Source: Larus michahellis (Eukaryota; Chordata; Aves; Charadriiformes; Laridae). Taken from it: DNA of 64,000 bases. Position 1 is the first letter of the stretch, and each line of letters opens with the position of its first letter. Shown here piece by piece: positions 50,001-62,700 of this stretch. The stretch spans positions 7,936,001-8,000,000 of the forward strand of contig NC_133906.1 of NCBI RefSeq assembly GCF_964199755.1, read 5' to 3'. Under the pieces are notes generated by a model. It had not been told where the DNA came from, did not search any database, and was given only the letters and a program-made list of their open reading frames with translations. The translations under genes were made by a program, and so were the position numbers.

Positions 50001-51289
50001 CCATCATTATAATGACCTTGATTTGAATGTCTATTAGACAAGAAAAAGTAATTTGTTCAAAAATGAGGGCGAAAGCATCAATCCCAAATCTCGTGCCACA
50101 GCCCTTCTGAAAGAAAATGAATTGGTTTTCTGTGCTGCAAACTCTTAACTATAAATCAATCTGTTGCTACTCTGATATTCTTGTATAATTGTCCATGAAT
50201 GCAAACTCAAGTACTTCAAGTATTCACAGATGCAGAACATCAGAAATAAAGATTATAGTAAATCACATCTCATGAATATGCATATTTTGTTGCCAGTAAA
50301 TAATCGGAGTTATCTAAATTAAAATTCAAAATTACATATCACGAAGGAAGCTTTCTTCTTTTTTTTTCCTTTTTTGAGTTGGAAAACATTTGCAGTAGTC
50401 TTCCTGTCATTACTATGCACATAATAATCACATGAAGCACATGATACCTCTTTTTATGCTGCTTGTTTTAAATAGCTTTTATTTCTTCAATTGCTGTTAA
50501 AAATAGACTGAGAACTCTAAAAAGCAGTGGGCCACAGAGCTGGTTGGAAGCCACTGTCAGCAGCCAAAGCCGCTGGCCTGTTTTGTGTTCTTGCAATAAG
50601 GATTCTGGACTGAAATGACACTAAGGAAAACCAATTAATCTCAGTTAAATGTAATGTACAGGTTTTGATTTAAAAACATTTCTAGGGCTTAGACGCTTAG
50701 CAAGTGGAAGTACAAAACACCTTCATCAGTGTATGTAATTAACTTCCTGGTGTGGAGTCTAGGCTGCTGTTAATCAATTGGGTAACAGCTGTGAGCAGTG
50801 GCTTGCTCTGAGGTGCCAGACTTTGTGCTGAAGTGAGTGCACGTACTACATCTGCTCTGCAGCCTGCTGCGTCGGGGTAGAATACTCTTCAAGAAGGCGG
50901 CAGCAAACAAGTGAGGGCACCAGTAACTTCTTAAATATGTTGCAGCTGTTCCCTGGTAGCTCTGGCAGATATGAGATAGAGGATTAAGACTAGTTAGCTA
51001 AAGGTGTTATATCTTCTAGATGTCTATTCTATCTCATTGGTGTCTGTCAGTCCTCAGGGAAGAACATCCAGTTTTCTTGTGAATCAGTCTGGTGACTGAA
51101 GGCACATTGATCCCAGTGTGTATGGCTGTGCCAAGCTGAGGAGCGTGCTGGTCCTTGGACTGCTGCAGGGACACGTGGCGATCCTGCCATAGAAGCAGAG
51201 TGGATAGTTGTGGGAGTGACATCTTCATCTCTTTTCTATTTCTTCTATGTCTGTCTGACTTTCAGAAATCTGTGTAAATGTCTATTTAA

Positions 51290-51700
51290 TCCCTAATGCC
51301 AGAGAGCACCAGTAGGTCTTAATTACCTGGACCAGCCTCACCTGGGACTTCCACCCAAACTCCCTGCCCAGGGGTCCAGGAGCCCTACTTAAGCTCAGAG
51401 CTATGGTCTAGGAAGGACTGTGGTCAGCCTTCTCGTCTGCTTGTCCAGACTGGTTGACTGGACTTCTCAGATTGACCTTGAATTTGCCCTGCCACCTCTC
51501 ATTTGTCTGGTAATCAAGGGACTGTCAGCATAACCTGTGGCTGTCACCAGACTGGCTCTGCTCGCTCTGCTGTGGGGCGGTGTCTTTGTTGATGAGGTCC
51601 TGCCCTGCCTTTGCCAGGGTGGTTGTCCTCAGGTTCTGGCTAGTATTCCCCGGTGGAGTGATGTTGTTCTCTGTCTCTTTCATCTTTATAAATTGGTCCT
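51290..51700. repeat. GC-richer block, possibly an old interspersed repeat
   Basis: About 400 bp with distinctly higher G+C and C/T-rich composition than the flanks, bearing short palindromic pieces (CCCTGCCCAGGG) and a TACTTAAG TATA-like site. The look is that of a solo LTR or other non-coding repeat, but I could not match it to a family and saw no target-site duplication. Treat as unclassified. Confidence 0.25.
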
Positions 51701-52266
51701 CAAAACTTTCGTCTAATTCTATAGAAAATCCTGTGTCTGTTCTGCTTCACTTTGTCTAGAAAAGCCTTGTATTAAAAGGAAAAATCCTACATGTCTTGCT
51801 GCAAGTAGTATAATTATAAACAAAATATCTTTAATCCAAAGGAAGTTTTCATAGCGAAGTCTTAGTACTTTTTAGTACATAGTTTTCTCATTATCCTTCT
51901 ACTGTACTTATATTGAATAACATTCACAATTCCCCCTACAAGTTTATATAAGATTTGAAAAATGCTTCTGTAAGGATACTTGCTGAAAAGAGTAGGGCTT
52001 CCTTTTCTGTGAGCTGTTCTGGACAAAAGCAATTATTTATAGTAAATAGGCAGAGGACAGATCCTATAGCTAAGTCCTTTGGAGACTATAAACCTGTTGT
52101 TATCAGCTAGAGGAATTTCTGCTGTGGCAGAAATATGATTATTGTGTACTGGTTTATAAACAGATACTGACTTGCCTGAACAACATCAGGAAACACTGCA
52201 ACATGGTTGTTTTAATTGGAGAATCATGTGTATGCAGTCTGAGTCCTTGGGAGTGAGAAATGACTC

Positions 52267-52291
52267 ACCCACACACACACCCCCACCCCCC
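52267..52291. repeat. CA/C-rich simple repeat
   Basis: Short CACACACAC run followed by C-rich sequence. Confidence 0.8.
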
Positions 52292-54706
52292 GTCCCCATG
52301 GAGAGAGACTTTTGTATAATGTTTTATGACTATAGCATCAGAATTAAGATAAAGCTTCTCAAATATATTTTTCCTGGGATTTCAGTAAACGAAAAGATTA
52401 CTGTAAGAGCCAGAAAGGTTTCTTCCCCCCTGCTTCTCTTATGTCTCATGTACAATTCAGATAGACCCCCCATGCATAAGAAGAATCAGGATTTTGATTA
52501 CAGTTGTCAGTAATTATGTCGTGATTTTTCCCTTATTGTAATAATTGTCCTGAGTTAGTGCATTAATATAATTGTAAAGAAATGTGTATGAGAAAGAAAG
52601 GGAGAGAAAAGGAAGGAGGTGAGGCTTCCCGAGTAAATGTGAGACCCTGTAAGAGATTTGCTTTTTCTGGTGTTATTCCTTTACTGAAGCTCATTGTAAC
52701 AAACATGCCAGAGAAGAAAGAGTAAAGATCTCTTGCATGGATTTCAATATGAGTGCTTGTGAATATAGCCTGGGCGGCTAAGGAGACAAGTCTCCAAGCC
52801 ATTTGGACCTGCTTTAGGGAAAGTGTGTTCATAATTTAAAGTACAGCATAGGCACAGGACAACAGTAGGATTCTAGTTTCAAAGGCCTCATTTAAGCTTA
52901 CAGAGATCCAGGTTCTTAAAGGTGTTTACGCATCTAACTCCCACTATTCTTAATGTAAAGGATTTAGATGTCTAAACTTCATTGAAGAACAAAGGTCATC
53001 GAGATCAGAGGAGGCATCAGTTAGCCCTGATATTGATACGTTGAATGATCTGACTGAAGCTGAGATTAAATGATTTCAAAAGTTTCCTGTGACTTTTACT
53101 TTCCATTGCATTCTTCAGCTTTTCAACAGAAAGAACTCTACAGGCCAAAAAGGCAGGCAATGAGCTCTGCATTTCGTTGCTATAAATCGGTTGGGAGGAG
53201 GATGCTGTCAGATTGAATATGGAGACTGTAACACTTTCCATAAATACCAAAATTTGGAATGGATCTAGATGTTGTAACTAACACTTACTTAATGTTCTTA
53301 TGCTGATCTTAGTCAAACATCTGTTCCATACTCTCTTTTCCCCCTATTTTCTTAATAAAGAAAATTTAAAAGGTAATACAGGATATCTACTTTCTAAAAC
53401 TGGATAACTTTTTACTGCGTACTAATGTGAAATTGCTGAGCTGAGCAGAGGTGCATTTCTCCACCTTGATTGCAATGATAATGCACAAACCCCTGTTCTA
53501 GATAGGGATAATAGCAGTCCCCTAACTATTTTATTAGTGTATTGGAAAAACATATGATCTAATTACCTCAGTCTCTTCTATGTATCTATCTGATTTGTAT
53601 GCTTGCTTATGTTTATTGTGATCTCTTTGAGTTGTTTTTGTGATGCATTGATTTTTTTAAAAATAATTTCTTCTTACTCCAAAGGTATTTAAATTGAAAG
53701 TCATTCAGGAAAATTCTTTGCTATTTCACACCCTTTCCCCCAGCCTTTGTTAAGACAGTTAACATGTATCATAAAGAGGACCAGTGTGTAGTTATCTGTC
53801 CTAGAAGAAAAGAGCATGGAGTATGAAATCTTAGATGCTGTGTTGGAAACCTAAAAAATTGCAGCAGTCCTGAGCTCTTCATGATTACATCTTCTCTGCC
53901 CTTAATTTTCAGCTAGGTATTTCCTCCCATTTTGAGAATATTCAGGTCTGTTTTTCTAGGAAGAGTGTGTCAGCTGGATTCAGAACACAGCGTAGTTTTC
54001 TGAATAGACAGGGAAAGCTTAGACCGGGGATTACTAATAAGCTTGCCAAGGTGTGTGTATTTTTGGTTGTTTGTTTGGTTTTTTTTTTAATTGCCCCTAT
54101 GAGGAGCAGTCTGGGGACAGCGTTAATTTTCTTCAGAGAAAACTGTTTGAAACACTTCAGTTATTACAAGCCAGTACAAAGTCATGTTTCACTATTTTAT
54201 TTTTTTTGGCTTGCAAACTAAATGTTTCTCATGGTTGTGAGAGTGCTGCACAGTTGCTCTAGGCTTACTGATAATGAGCTGATTGTTCCTGAGCACCCTG
54301 GTACACCAGTTTGTGAACACTACTAGCTGCGTTTTGACATCATGGAAATATGTGCTTTGTCATTTCTGTAAAGAAAAAATATTAGGAAGCAAAGTAATCG
54401 AATTTGGAAACTTTTTACAAAAAAATCTACATTTCAGTAAATCCCAAATGAATGTAACTTGAAAGACTGAGAGCTCAGGGGATTAAAAATGGTTGAAAAT
54501 AGTTTGATAAAAGCAATACTTGGGGATCTTTTGTTTCATGCTTGGTTGATGAACACGAAGAGATGGACCGAACAAGTATTTTTGGTTTTTGAGTGGCAGA
54601 TCCCTGATGGATCACATAGTACTTGTAAATAAGCAAAAATAGAGAGAAAAGATTGTTGGGGGAAAAGAAAAAAAGTAACTGGCTGAAGGCGTTCTCCCCG
54701 CCTTAC

Positions 54707-54791
54707 CCTCCAAAAGCAAGGTCACAGCCTGGCAGTACTGTTCTGGGGAATTCACCTTTATTGGTTTTGTGTCGCAAAGATTAGGTGCTCT
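54707..54791 (-). other. Candidate unannotated exon, - strand
   Basis: 85 nt bounded by an acceptor-like CATTCAATTCAG and a strong donor GGAGG/GTAAGG, open in one frame as 28 codons plus one base (includes CDTKPIKVNSPEQYCQAVTL). The composition is protein-like and includes a CpG. No recognised family. Its phase does not join directly to the other candidate exon at 59427-59666. Confidence 0.2.
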
Positions 54792-54799
54792 CTGAATTG

Positions 54800-57700
54800 A
54801 ATGCATTGAAATGTGGGGTTAAGTTTCCCGCCATTCACTCCTCAGTTCTGAGCTGATCCTCCTCCTCATCCCAAAGATCTGATCTCATGGCTAATATTTT
54901 TTTAACTCATTAGTGTCTTGATTTCACTATAGGGTAGTATTTACAGCTTAAGCTTTTTCCTTTGACTCTAGTTCCATCCAACCTCAAGAGCCATTAAGTC
55001 AGATATATTTGTGAATAAATTAATTCTATGGTGGAGTTATTTTAAACTTTTTGATTGACAAATTTAGCTGTCTCATGATTCTAATGCAAATTCCTTTTTA
55101 TGACCTTTACAGTTATGGGATTGAGAGTGTGTTTCTACACAAATGTCTTGTCCCTGGTCGTGCGTGAATGGCCTCTCTTGGCCTAGCTTTAGCACTTATG
55201 TGGCAAGTTGACTGGAGAGCAGATTCAGTTAAAACCTATTTTTTTTCCTGAATCATTGGATTAAAGTGACGGTAGAACAGTATCTTTAAGGGTTGGATCC
55301 TGCAAATGTCTTAGCTTGATGGAAAGGAAGAAGCCTTTTAAGCCAGGCCTATACTTGTACCTTGCTGAAGACTGTCCTTCAATAAACCTTGCTGCTGTTC
55401 TTTTCAAAATTGGAGCTCTGTGACATTCTGCAAAGTGTCCCATAAATAATCTGAGTATACAGAAGATTGCTTCATGTTAGATTGGAATAACTCATTCTCC
55501 CAGCACCCCAGTAAAGAGTGATACATCTTTTTTGAAGAGGAAATAGTTCGATTTGTGTTACCTGTGTTGGATTTTCAAGATGAGAGGTCCTACTAATGGC
55601 CTGATGTGCCTTACTAAATGAATGGGTTAAGTAGTTCAGGTAGTAGTTTAAACAATCAAGAGTTAAATATCTTTTTCCAAGCCACAGATTTAGAGTGCAG
55701 CAGCTTGCAAGTCAGTCAGCATCCATGCTATTGTGGGAACTCAGTGTTTAGTACACAGCTCAGAACATGAAGCATTAGGATATTTCAGTTCATGTGCAGA
55801 GCTACATCCTTCTTTTCAAAAGCTGTTTTAGGAAAAAAAATGGACTGGTTTTCACAAAGGCAGAGCTGTGATTAAAAGACAGTCTGCTTGCCTGATTGAG
55901 CCTTTTGGTTTAGCAGAGATCTTCAGATAACCTAATGAAGCAAATTTTGTTCTTGCAGTGGGAAACCATAGCAACCTGCCACTTTAGAATGCATGGTATA
56001 TAATCTGTCTGTCCTTCAGATAGTATTTTGCAGTCCAGAAATAGTCATGGTTTCCTAACGTGTGAATGTAAATGTCAGACAAATGTAGCTGGAGTGACAG
56101 TGTTGTCTCCGAGGTAAACATGATCCCTGTTGTGCTGCTTGTCTGGTGCTGCACATCTGGAAAGCAGGTTCCAGATGAGGGTGAAGGTAGTCTATTTTTT
56201 TAATTATTTTTACTTTTTAATAAATAGGTTACAGAGGTGCTCTGAAAATTGGTAATTGAAAGAGATGGCTGCAATCCCCTTAGTGGCAATCTTACACTGC
56301 CCTCCAACCCATACATGTCCCTACTTATTTTTTGGCACAGTTTTCCTAAATGACAGTATTTGAAATTCAAAGCTCTTTCATTACTGGTCTCTTTGACAAC
56401 ATTTTGTTCAGGCTTAAACAACCGTAGAAGGAGTCAGCAATTGCAAGTGCCCTGCAACTTGCTTGCAGCTGGCCAAAGCTGCTGGCTGTGCTTGATGAAA
56501 ACACAGAAAGCATTATTCCTTGGTTAAATAAATCAAATGTGTGTGAGTAATCTCACTGACTTCCCTCTTTGTGTCTCCCTCCCCCTTACAAGTTCTGAAA
56601 CAAAGCTGAGAGAAAGTAGTTTCTGTCGAAACCAGCATTGATTACTAAACTGTTAAAATTTAGCTTGTCAGTCTTAGAATCTATTGCTGGTTTCAGAGAT
56701 TGGGCTACCAGTCTGGAGATGGGTGATTTACTCAACTGTCAGGCGAAGAGTACTGCATGAGTAGTGCATTTAAGGAATAAATGGCAAATATTTAATTATA
56801 TTACCAGGGATTGATTTAGACTAAACACCCTGTACTTCCTTTAAAATATTATCGAGATTCTAGCTTGTTTAAAGTGTTTAGAAATCAACTTTAATATCAC
56901 CAAATGCTTTTTATGAATGTGCATTTTTGTGGAATAGAGCCATTTCAAGTGTTTATCTATAAATCAAATGTTAATAGCTGAAATGTATTGCTTAAAATGC
57001 AAAATTATTTTGATAGGGCTGTGGTCTACTTTGACTTAAGGGAGAGCAGAGCAATAATTGATCAGTGTTTCTTCTGTTCGTTGCACAGTTTCTGTGTCAT
57101 AGTGGGCCAAGGCTATTAGACTCCTTTTGCTCCTTCAAACTGATCTTGCTCCCTATTGTTTGTGACACATCAGTTCCTTTAAAATTATTGTTAACCAAAT
57201 CTTTCTTGTCACTTATCCTTCCATTTCCTTGCCTTTTCTGACGTAATTTTTTTTTTTTAAATCATGTCTGCTCAATAACTGTTTTTGCCCCCTTGCCCCT
57301 TCCTCCCCCGGCTTATTTTTCATCCACCTTTTAGTAATTATACCTTTATGAACAGCAGTGGAACATATTTAAACTATTTCCATCATCATTAATTTTTGTT
57401 CTAATATCTCTTTTTTTGTGATCTGATTCCAAGTTGTTTTCAGCTTTTGAATTTTTTTGGATTGTGTATTTGTTACTTGCATTTGTACATAGATGGATTC
57501 AGCACTGAAGTCGCTTGTGATCACTTGTGTCTAAGCAAATGCTGTGGGTTTCTTGTTTTATTTCTCTTTTAGTCCACTAGTAGGTTTTTCTTCCTGTCTT
57601 GTTTGGGGATCTAATAGAAATTCCTCTAGTTGGGAGAGGATGCTTCAGGTTGAAAGGGAATGTAAATGACAGTACATATGCTTAGATATATAATATCAAA

Positions 57701-59400
57701 GCTAGTAACAAAAATAATTGTGTGGAAAATTTGTATTTTAAGAAAGAGGAATGTCAGATTCCAACTTCTCCCCAATGAGGGCAGTAGTGGCACATGATTT
57801 GTGTAGTCCTTATTCACGTTTAATATAACACTCATTAAAGACTGTGAGCTTTGGTATATTTATATTAGGTGTTTCAGTGAATGTGTTGTGGAATTACTTT
57901 TATAAATTCAAAGCTGAGAAATACCAGAAAAGACTGTGAAGGGAGATGTTTTTAAAAAGAGGACTTTCAACTTAACCTCCCACTAGAATGACTTTTCAAG
58001 TTCTGAAGAAAAAGCAAGACAACTTGCTGAAGGGAAGAAAATGCTATCACTTGACAAGTAGATTTGCCAAATCTGCATGTAAAGTTTTCCAGGTTTTCAG
58101 AAGATGGTTGCTTTTTATGGGAATTAAATTTAGTTTTTCCTGAAGTATTCCTTTCCACAATGTTTAATTTTACTGTTTAGTTCAATACCCACCAAGTCTA
58201 TTTATATATACTTAAATAATGCACTTCTAACTGTTACAGCCACATGTGGTGGCTTTGCAGCAGCAGTTATGGAAGTATTTGATGAATAATTATCCCTCCC
58301 TCTGCCTTGACATGAGGCCCGGCTTGTCCTCTTATCTGGCTTTCAGTATTGAGTAATGTTAGATTTGTGAGAGATCAATATATGTTGGTATAGGTGTCTT
58401 AATGAGTGTCATCTTCTGAAGCACGACTTCTCTACCAATTGAGGACCTTTTGATAAGGTATCTAGTGACATCATTTTTGGGGCAGTTAAGACAACATTAT
58501 AACTGGACAGGTATCTTGCTCAGGTGGCACAAGGACTGGCATAGTGGATTGAATAATGGAATTAATTATGCAGTTGGGTATTATAGTTTTAAGAAACTGC
58601 TCATATGATGTCCAATCTGCTTTTGTTTGTTCTCTGTGTCTGCTCAGCTTTACATAAGCTTGTTGTGCTTGTGCTCCACTGAGCCTGGAAACTATGCAAC
58701 TGCAAGCCAGTAATCATGCAGAACAGCGAACTGAGGTCTTTCTGTAGATTTATTAAATGAGGTGGAAAGAGTGACTTCTTGCAAGCACAACTGCTGCTGA
58801 CTTGTCAATGGTCAGGTGTTTGTATTTGCATGCTAACATCGGTGCAGATTATGAAAGTTTCCTGAAGGCTTTGCTAAAGCAAAGTGAAAGATGTACGTCT
58901 AATCCCTGGATGATGAAAAGTGGTAAAGTGGAATTACTGGCTTCGGCATGCTAGGAAGCACAAACCACAGTTCTGTTCTAAGTGTTAACCGTTAGGCAAA
59001 GCTTTTATTTTAGGTTGAAGAAAAACAAGGGTATTAGCTTTTCTTGCACATAATTTTAACTATAAATTTCCTTTGGATTATCTGCCAACATGCCAAAGCA
59101 GTCTTAACATACAAGAGAATAATGCTTCTTGCTTCCTAGGCGTGGTAAGCAATGGAATGGATAGAGTCAGGAATCTATATTAAATCTGAATTAAAAACAA
59201 TCTGGGAAATATAAAATCATGTTTTCAAATGTATGTAGGCAGCAAACTTGAAGGGATAAGGAAAACACTGGGGGAGTGTCTGTAGGCTGCCAAAGGGGTG
59301 ACTGCGGGCTACATATTGCACTGTAATATGTGGCTGCTGCCTTCATAATGTATAAAAGGAGAAATCGGCACTTTTTAATTGAACTTTGCACTTGTGTGTG
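54800..59400. other. No recognised gene
   Basis: AT-rich sequence. A further weak - strand exon-like piece lies at about 55350-55435 (acceptor ACTTTGCAG, donor AGCAAG/GTACAA), but evidence is thin. There is a T run at about 57248-57258. No transposon or RNA gene seen. Confidence 0.45.
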
Positions 59401-59426
59401 GGAATCTATTCCTAGTACAAACATAC

Positions 59427-59666
59427 CTTTCGTTCCGAAGCCACCATTTTGGTGCCTGTATGTCTTCAGATGCTCTGTAGACGTCTTCATAAGGAACGTG
59501 TAGGTTATAGCATCCGTGCTGGTCACTTGTGCCTGAAGTAGTGTGTGAGGCACAGTCTACCACGTGTGTACTGGAGCCAGGAGGGACAGGCTCGTTCCTT
59601 TGAGGCCGGTATATATGTGCATCGTTAGGACAAGAGTGGTCAGTGATAGGAGCATGGGAATCTTTC
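59427..59666 (-). other. Candidate unannotated exon, 240 nt, - strand
   Basis: On the - strand an acceptor-like CTACTTTTTAAG precedes 240 nt ending at a consensus donor GAAAG/GTATGT. One frame is open throughout (phase 2 in, phase 2 out, 79 full codons) and reads as protein-like text, for example NDAHIYRPQRNEP and LHVPYEDVYRASED with tyrosine motifs. CpG is higher than in neighbouring intergenic DNA. A second frame on the same strand is also open across part of it, so chance from T-poor composition is a real alternative. No family recognised. Confidence 0.3.
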
Positions 59667-59759
59667 CTTAAAAAGTAGACAGGGAAAACACTCCTCCCCT
59701 GTTTTACTGAGCTTTGTGGCTGCCAGAGAATCTGTGCTTCATTAAGCATACCAGCTGTA

Positions 59760-62700
59760 AATTGTCAAGCTATCTGAAATAGAATGGAAATTGATTAGTT
59801 AAGTATTTGCCCACTCCTGACTGGATGTCTGGTACATTGTAACATAGCGTGGTTTTCAGGTTAAAACTATGAAATACAATTTATCCTTATCTTTGCTTGG
59901 GAAGCCCAGCCTAGTCCAAAGTAGCAACTGATCTGAATGTAGCACAAGTACAGGTCCAAGGAACTGCAGCAAACATGGAGAAACTAGAAAAGCTAAAGTC
60001 TTGTGCGTGCTTGAGTTGCTTGTCTTTGAATTGGGCTGTGAAGTGGTTGATCAGTTTACTGGAAGTTTGGCTAGACCTTGCTTGTGTATTACTAAGATTA
60101 AGGTAGTGTTTTGCTCACAAACCTTCTATTTGACATTTATCATGAGGTTTGTAAATATATTTAATGGCCAGTAAGCCCGTACCACGTTCCATGTGTGGTG
60201 AGGGTTTGTGGGAGGAAAGCCTACATTTTGGAGCTTTGAGAGGTTATCTGTGTGCCGTGGGCTCAGAAACAATGGGCAATAGTTTTTCTTGTCATTGTGG
60301 TTGCTCTTCATTATCTCTGGGAAGCACAATTTGCAAATTCAAAGGCTGTTTATCAAATGTCTGCTCTAAATAAAGAGAGTTTTCCATAAGGTTAAATTTC
60401 CATGATGTGATCTATCTCAACAAAATCACTGTTGCTTCTATCAGTTTCTTCAGTGTCACTTATCCCTCTTCAATTTGTTCTTTGCTTCCTGTAAACGAGC
60501 TTATACATTATTTATCTATAAGCTGTTTTCCTGGTGTTCCCATTGAGAATAACTTCAAAAACATGACAATCAATGCTGCTCAGGAATCTGTCATATTTGC
60601 GTTCCCAGACATCTTGGAAGGTTAAAACCCTGTAGATGGCTCAAAGGTGATAGCATTCATTGTAATGGATTGCACAGAAAATCAATAGGAAAGAACTATT
60701 GTTTGAAAATGTTATTTCAAGATAACGTCACATTAAAAAATATTTATCAATAAACCCTCTTGTATTGGCTGGTGACAAAAGAAGATATGGTTTATTCAGT
60801 TACTCTGTGGTTGCAGTTTCATTTTTGTTTCAGAGTAATGAGTATCTTTAGGCTTCTGCGTCTCTAGCCTCTGCTTTTCTTGCATCCAATTTAATTTAAT
60901 TGTAACATGGAACTTTTTTCAGATTGACAGGAGACCTGTAGAGGCTGTCATCTTAATTATTGCCATGAGATAAAGTCCTGCAGCATGTTGAAAGGAGTTT
61001 GTGCTTTTCTTCCCTTCTGTGCTCACCCATTGAGTGGCCCAATTCCTATTGAGGAAAAAAATAATTTAAGGAAGAAATGAATTATCATAACTTTTTTTCT
61101 TTATCACAGTAGAAAAACATATAAGATGTGTTTACAGCTTGTCTTGTAGAAGAGTTAATTTTGTTAGGAATATTTTGAAACTTTAAACAGAAAGAAAGGC
61201 AAGATCAACAGCTACTTCTATAAACTTGGTAGTAACTTGTGTCTCAAAATTTATCTAAGAAACAAATAAGGTGAAAAACTGGCTAATAGAAATGAGCTGA
61301 GGGATTTTAATGAATGTGATCCACAAACAACCTAACCTGTAATTTTTTGGGTCCTATGGTGCTGTCTGTTTACCTGTTTCTGGCAGGACTAAGTAGCAGC
61401 CAAATTGGTGTACTATCAGCCACCTTTGCCTCTCCTGGTCCAAGACTTCTTTTCAACCTCTTGTCTCTACTAGCGATTTGCAGTGCTTGTTGTGCTGATA
61501 AATCTGCATGAACCCATATGCCTCAATCAAGTGACACTTTGCATGGTAGTGCAGGCCCACTTGGCTAATGGGAATGTGACAAGGATTTCTGCTTTGCCAA
61601 AGATTTTCAGCTCTGCCTTTTTATTTCCTTTCCCGCAGAACTTTATTCCACATCAGCATTGCTGCTTGTCTGCTAAGGTGCAGCAGCATGTCAACGTGCT
61701 GACAGCACACAGTTTGTAACCAGGTAAATTGGCCATAGGTAACAGAGTTTACTGAAGTGAAAACATTTTGGACACTATTCAATTCTTCCCTGCATGTGGA
61801 AAGTTATGAACATCCCAGGATCAAGCCAGGAACTATGATACTTATGTCTGCAATCTCTTTCTTCTAATAGGACCTGTAGTCATCACTGTACCAGGCATTG
61901 GCTAGACGTAATGCAAGAATTCCCATCTTGAATAGCTGGTAACTAGTCAAAACTTAACTACGGGTGAAGTAAAATGGCAGCTTTTTTGGTGAACCCTTAA
62001 ATCTTCATTCAGTATGTTTCATCAGAAACATGCTTTCCTTGTTTTTTAAAAAAACAACAAACCAAATCAACAAAACAACTATTTTTACTTAGCAATCCTT
62101 ATACCTGTATCCTATTTTATAGATTTTCATAATTAATGAAGCAGTGAGTCACTCTCACTTGTTACATCTCTGAGACAACACTAAAAGACAGTAGATTTCA
62201 TAAGTACTCCAGAGAGCTTCTGTGCTATGTCTCATTGCAGCATTTAGTTTGTAATTAAAAAGGCTGTTCTTGATGGCAGGACAAAAGGATTTAGAAAGGA
62301 AGATGTAGGTGAGTTTTTAGTTTTGGTGTTTTTTCCTTTTAAAATATTTTTTTTTGAACAGAGAACTGTTGATATGTTGAGAATATCTGTTTTCCCCCAT
62401 CATAGAAATTGCATTTTTACAACATGTAGTTATTGGAACTATTTTTCCTCATAGGTTCAGGGAAAGGAACTCCCTGCTTTCCTCCCCCACCCCTTAGAAA
62501 TTGTGCTTTGAGATTTTGGGATACTTTAACACTTAACCACCACCACAACAAAAATGGTATGGTGCTTATCTAGATGGTGTCCTACATGCTTTTATGTAAA
62601 TTCTCATGTAATAAAAATAATATTGTAAGGAAAAAAACTGACACAGTGATCACTGTATTGTGGATATATGCAAACCAAATACTGCAGAACTACCTTTTAA

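Larger units (their letters stand above)
47131..54700. other. No recognised gene
   Basis: Mostly AT-rich sequence upstream of CCNG1. Open frames at 47803-48066 (87 codons) and 48941-49057 (ending at a donor-like GAG/GTAGGT) look partly protein-like, but neither has a full set of signals or a recognisable product. A simple (CA)n/C-rich tract is at 52267-52291. See the separate entry for 51290-51700. Confidence 0.45.
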
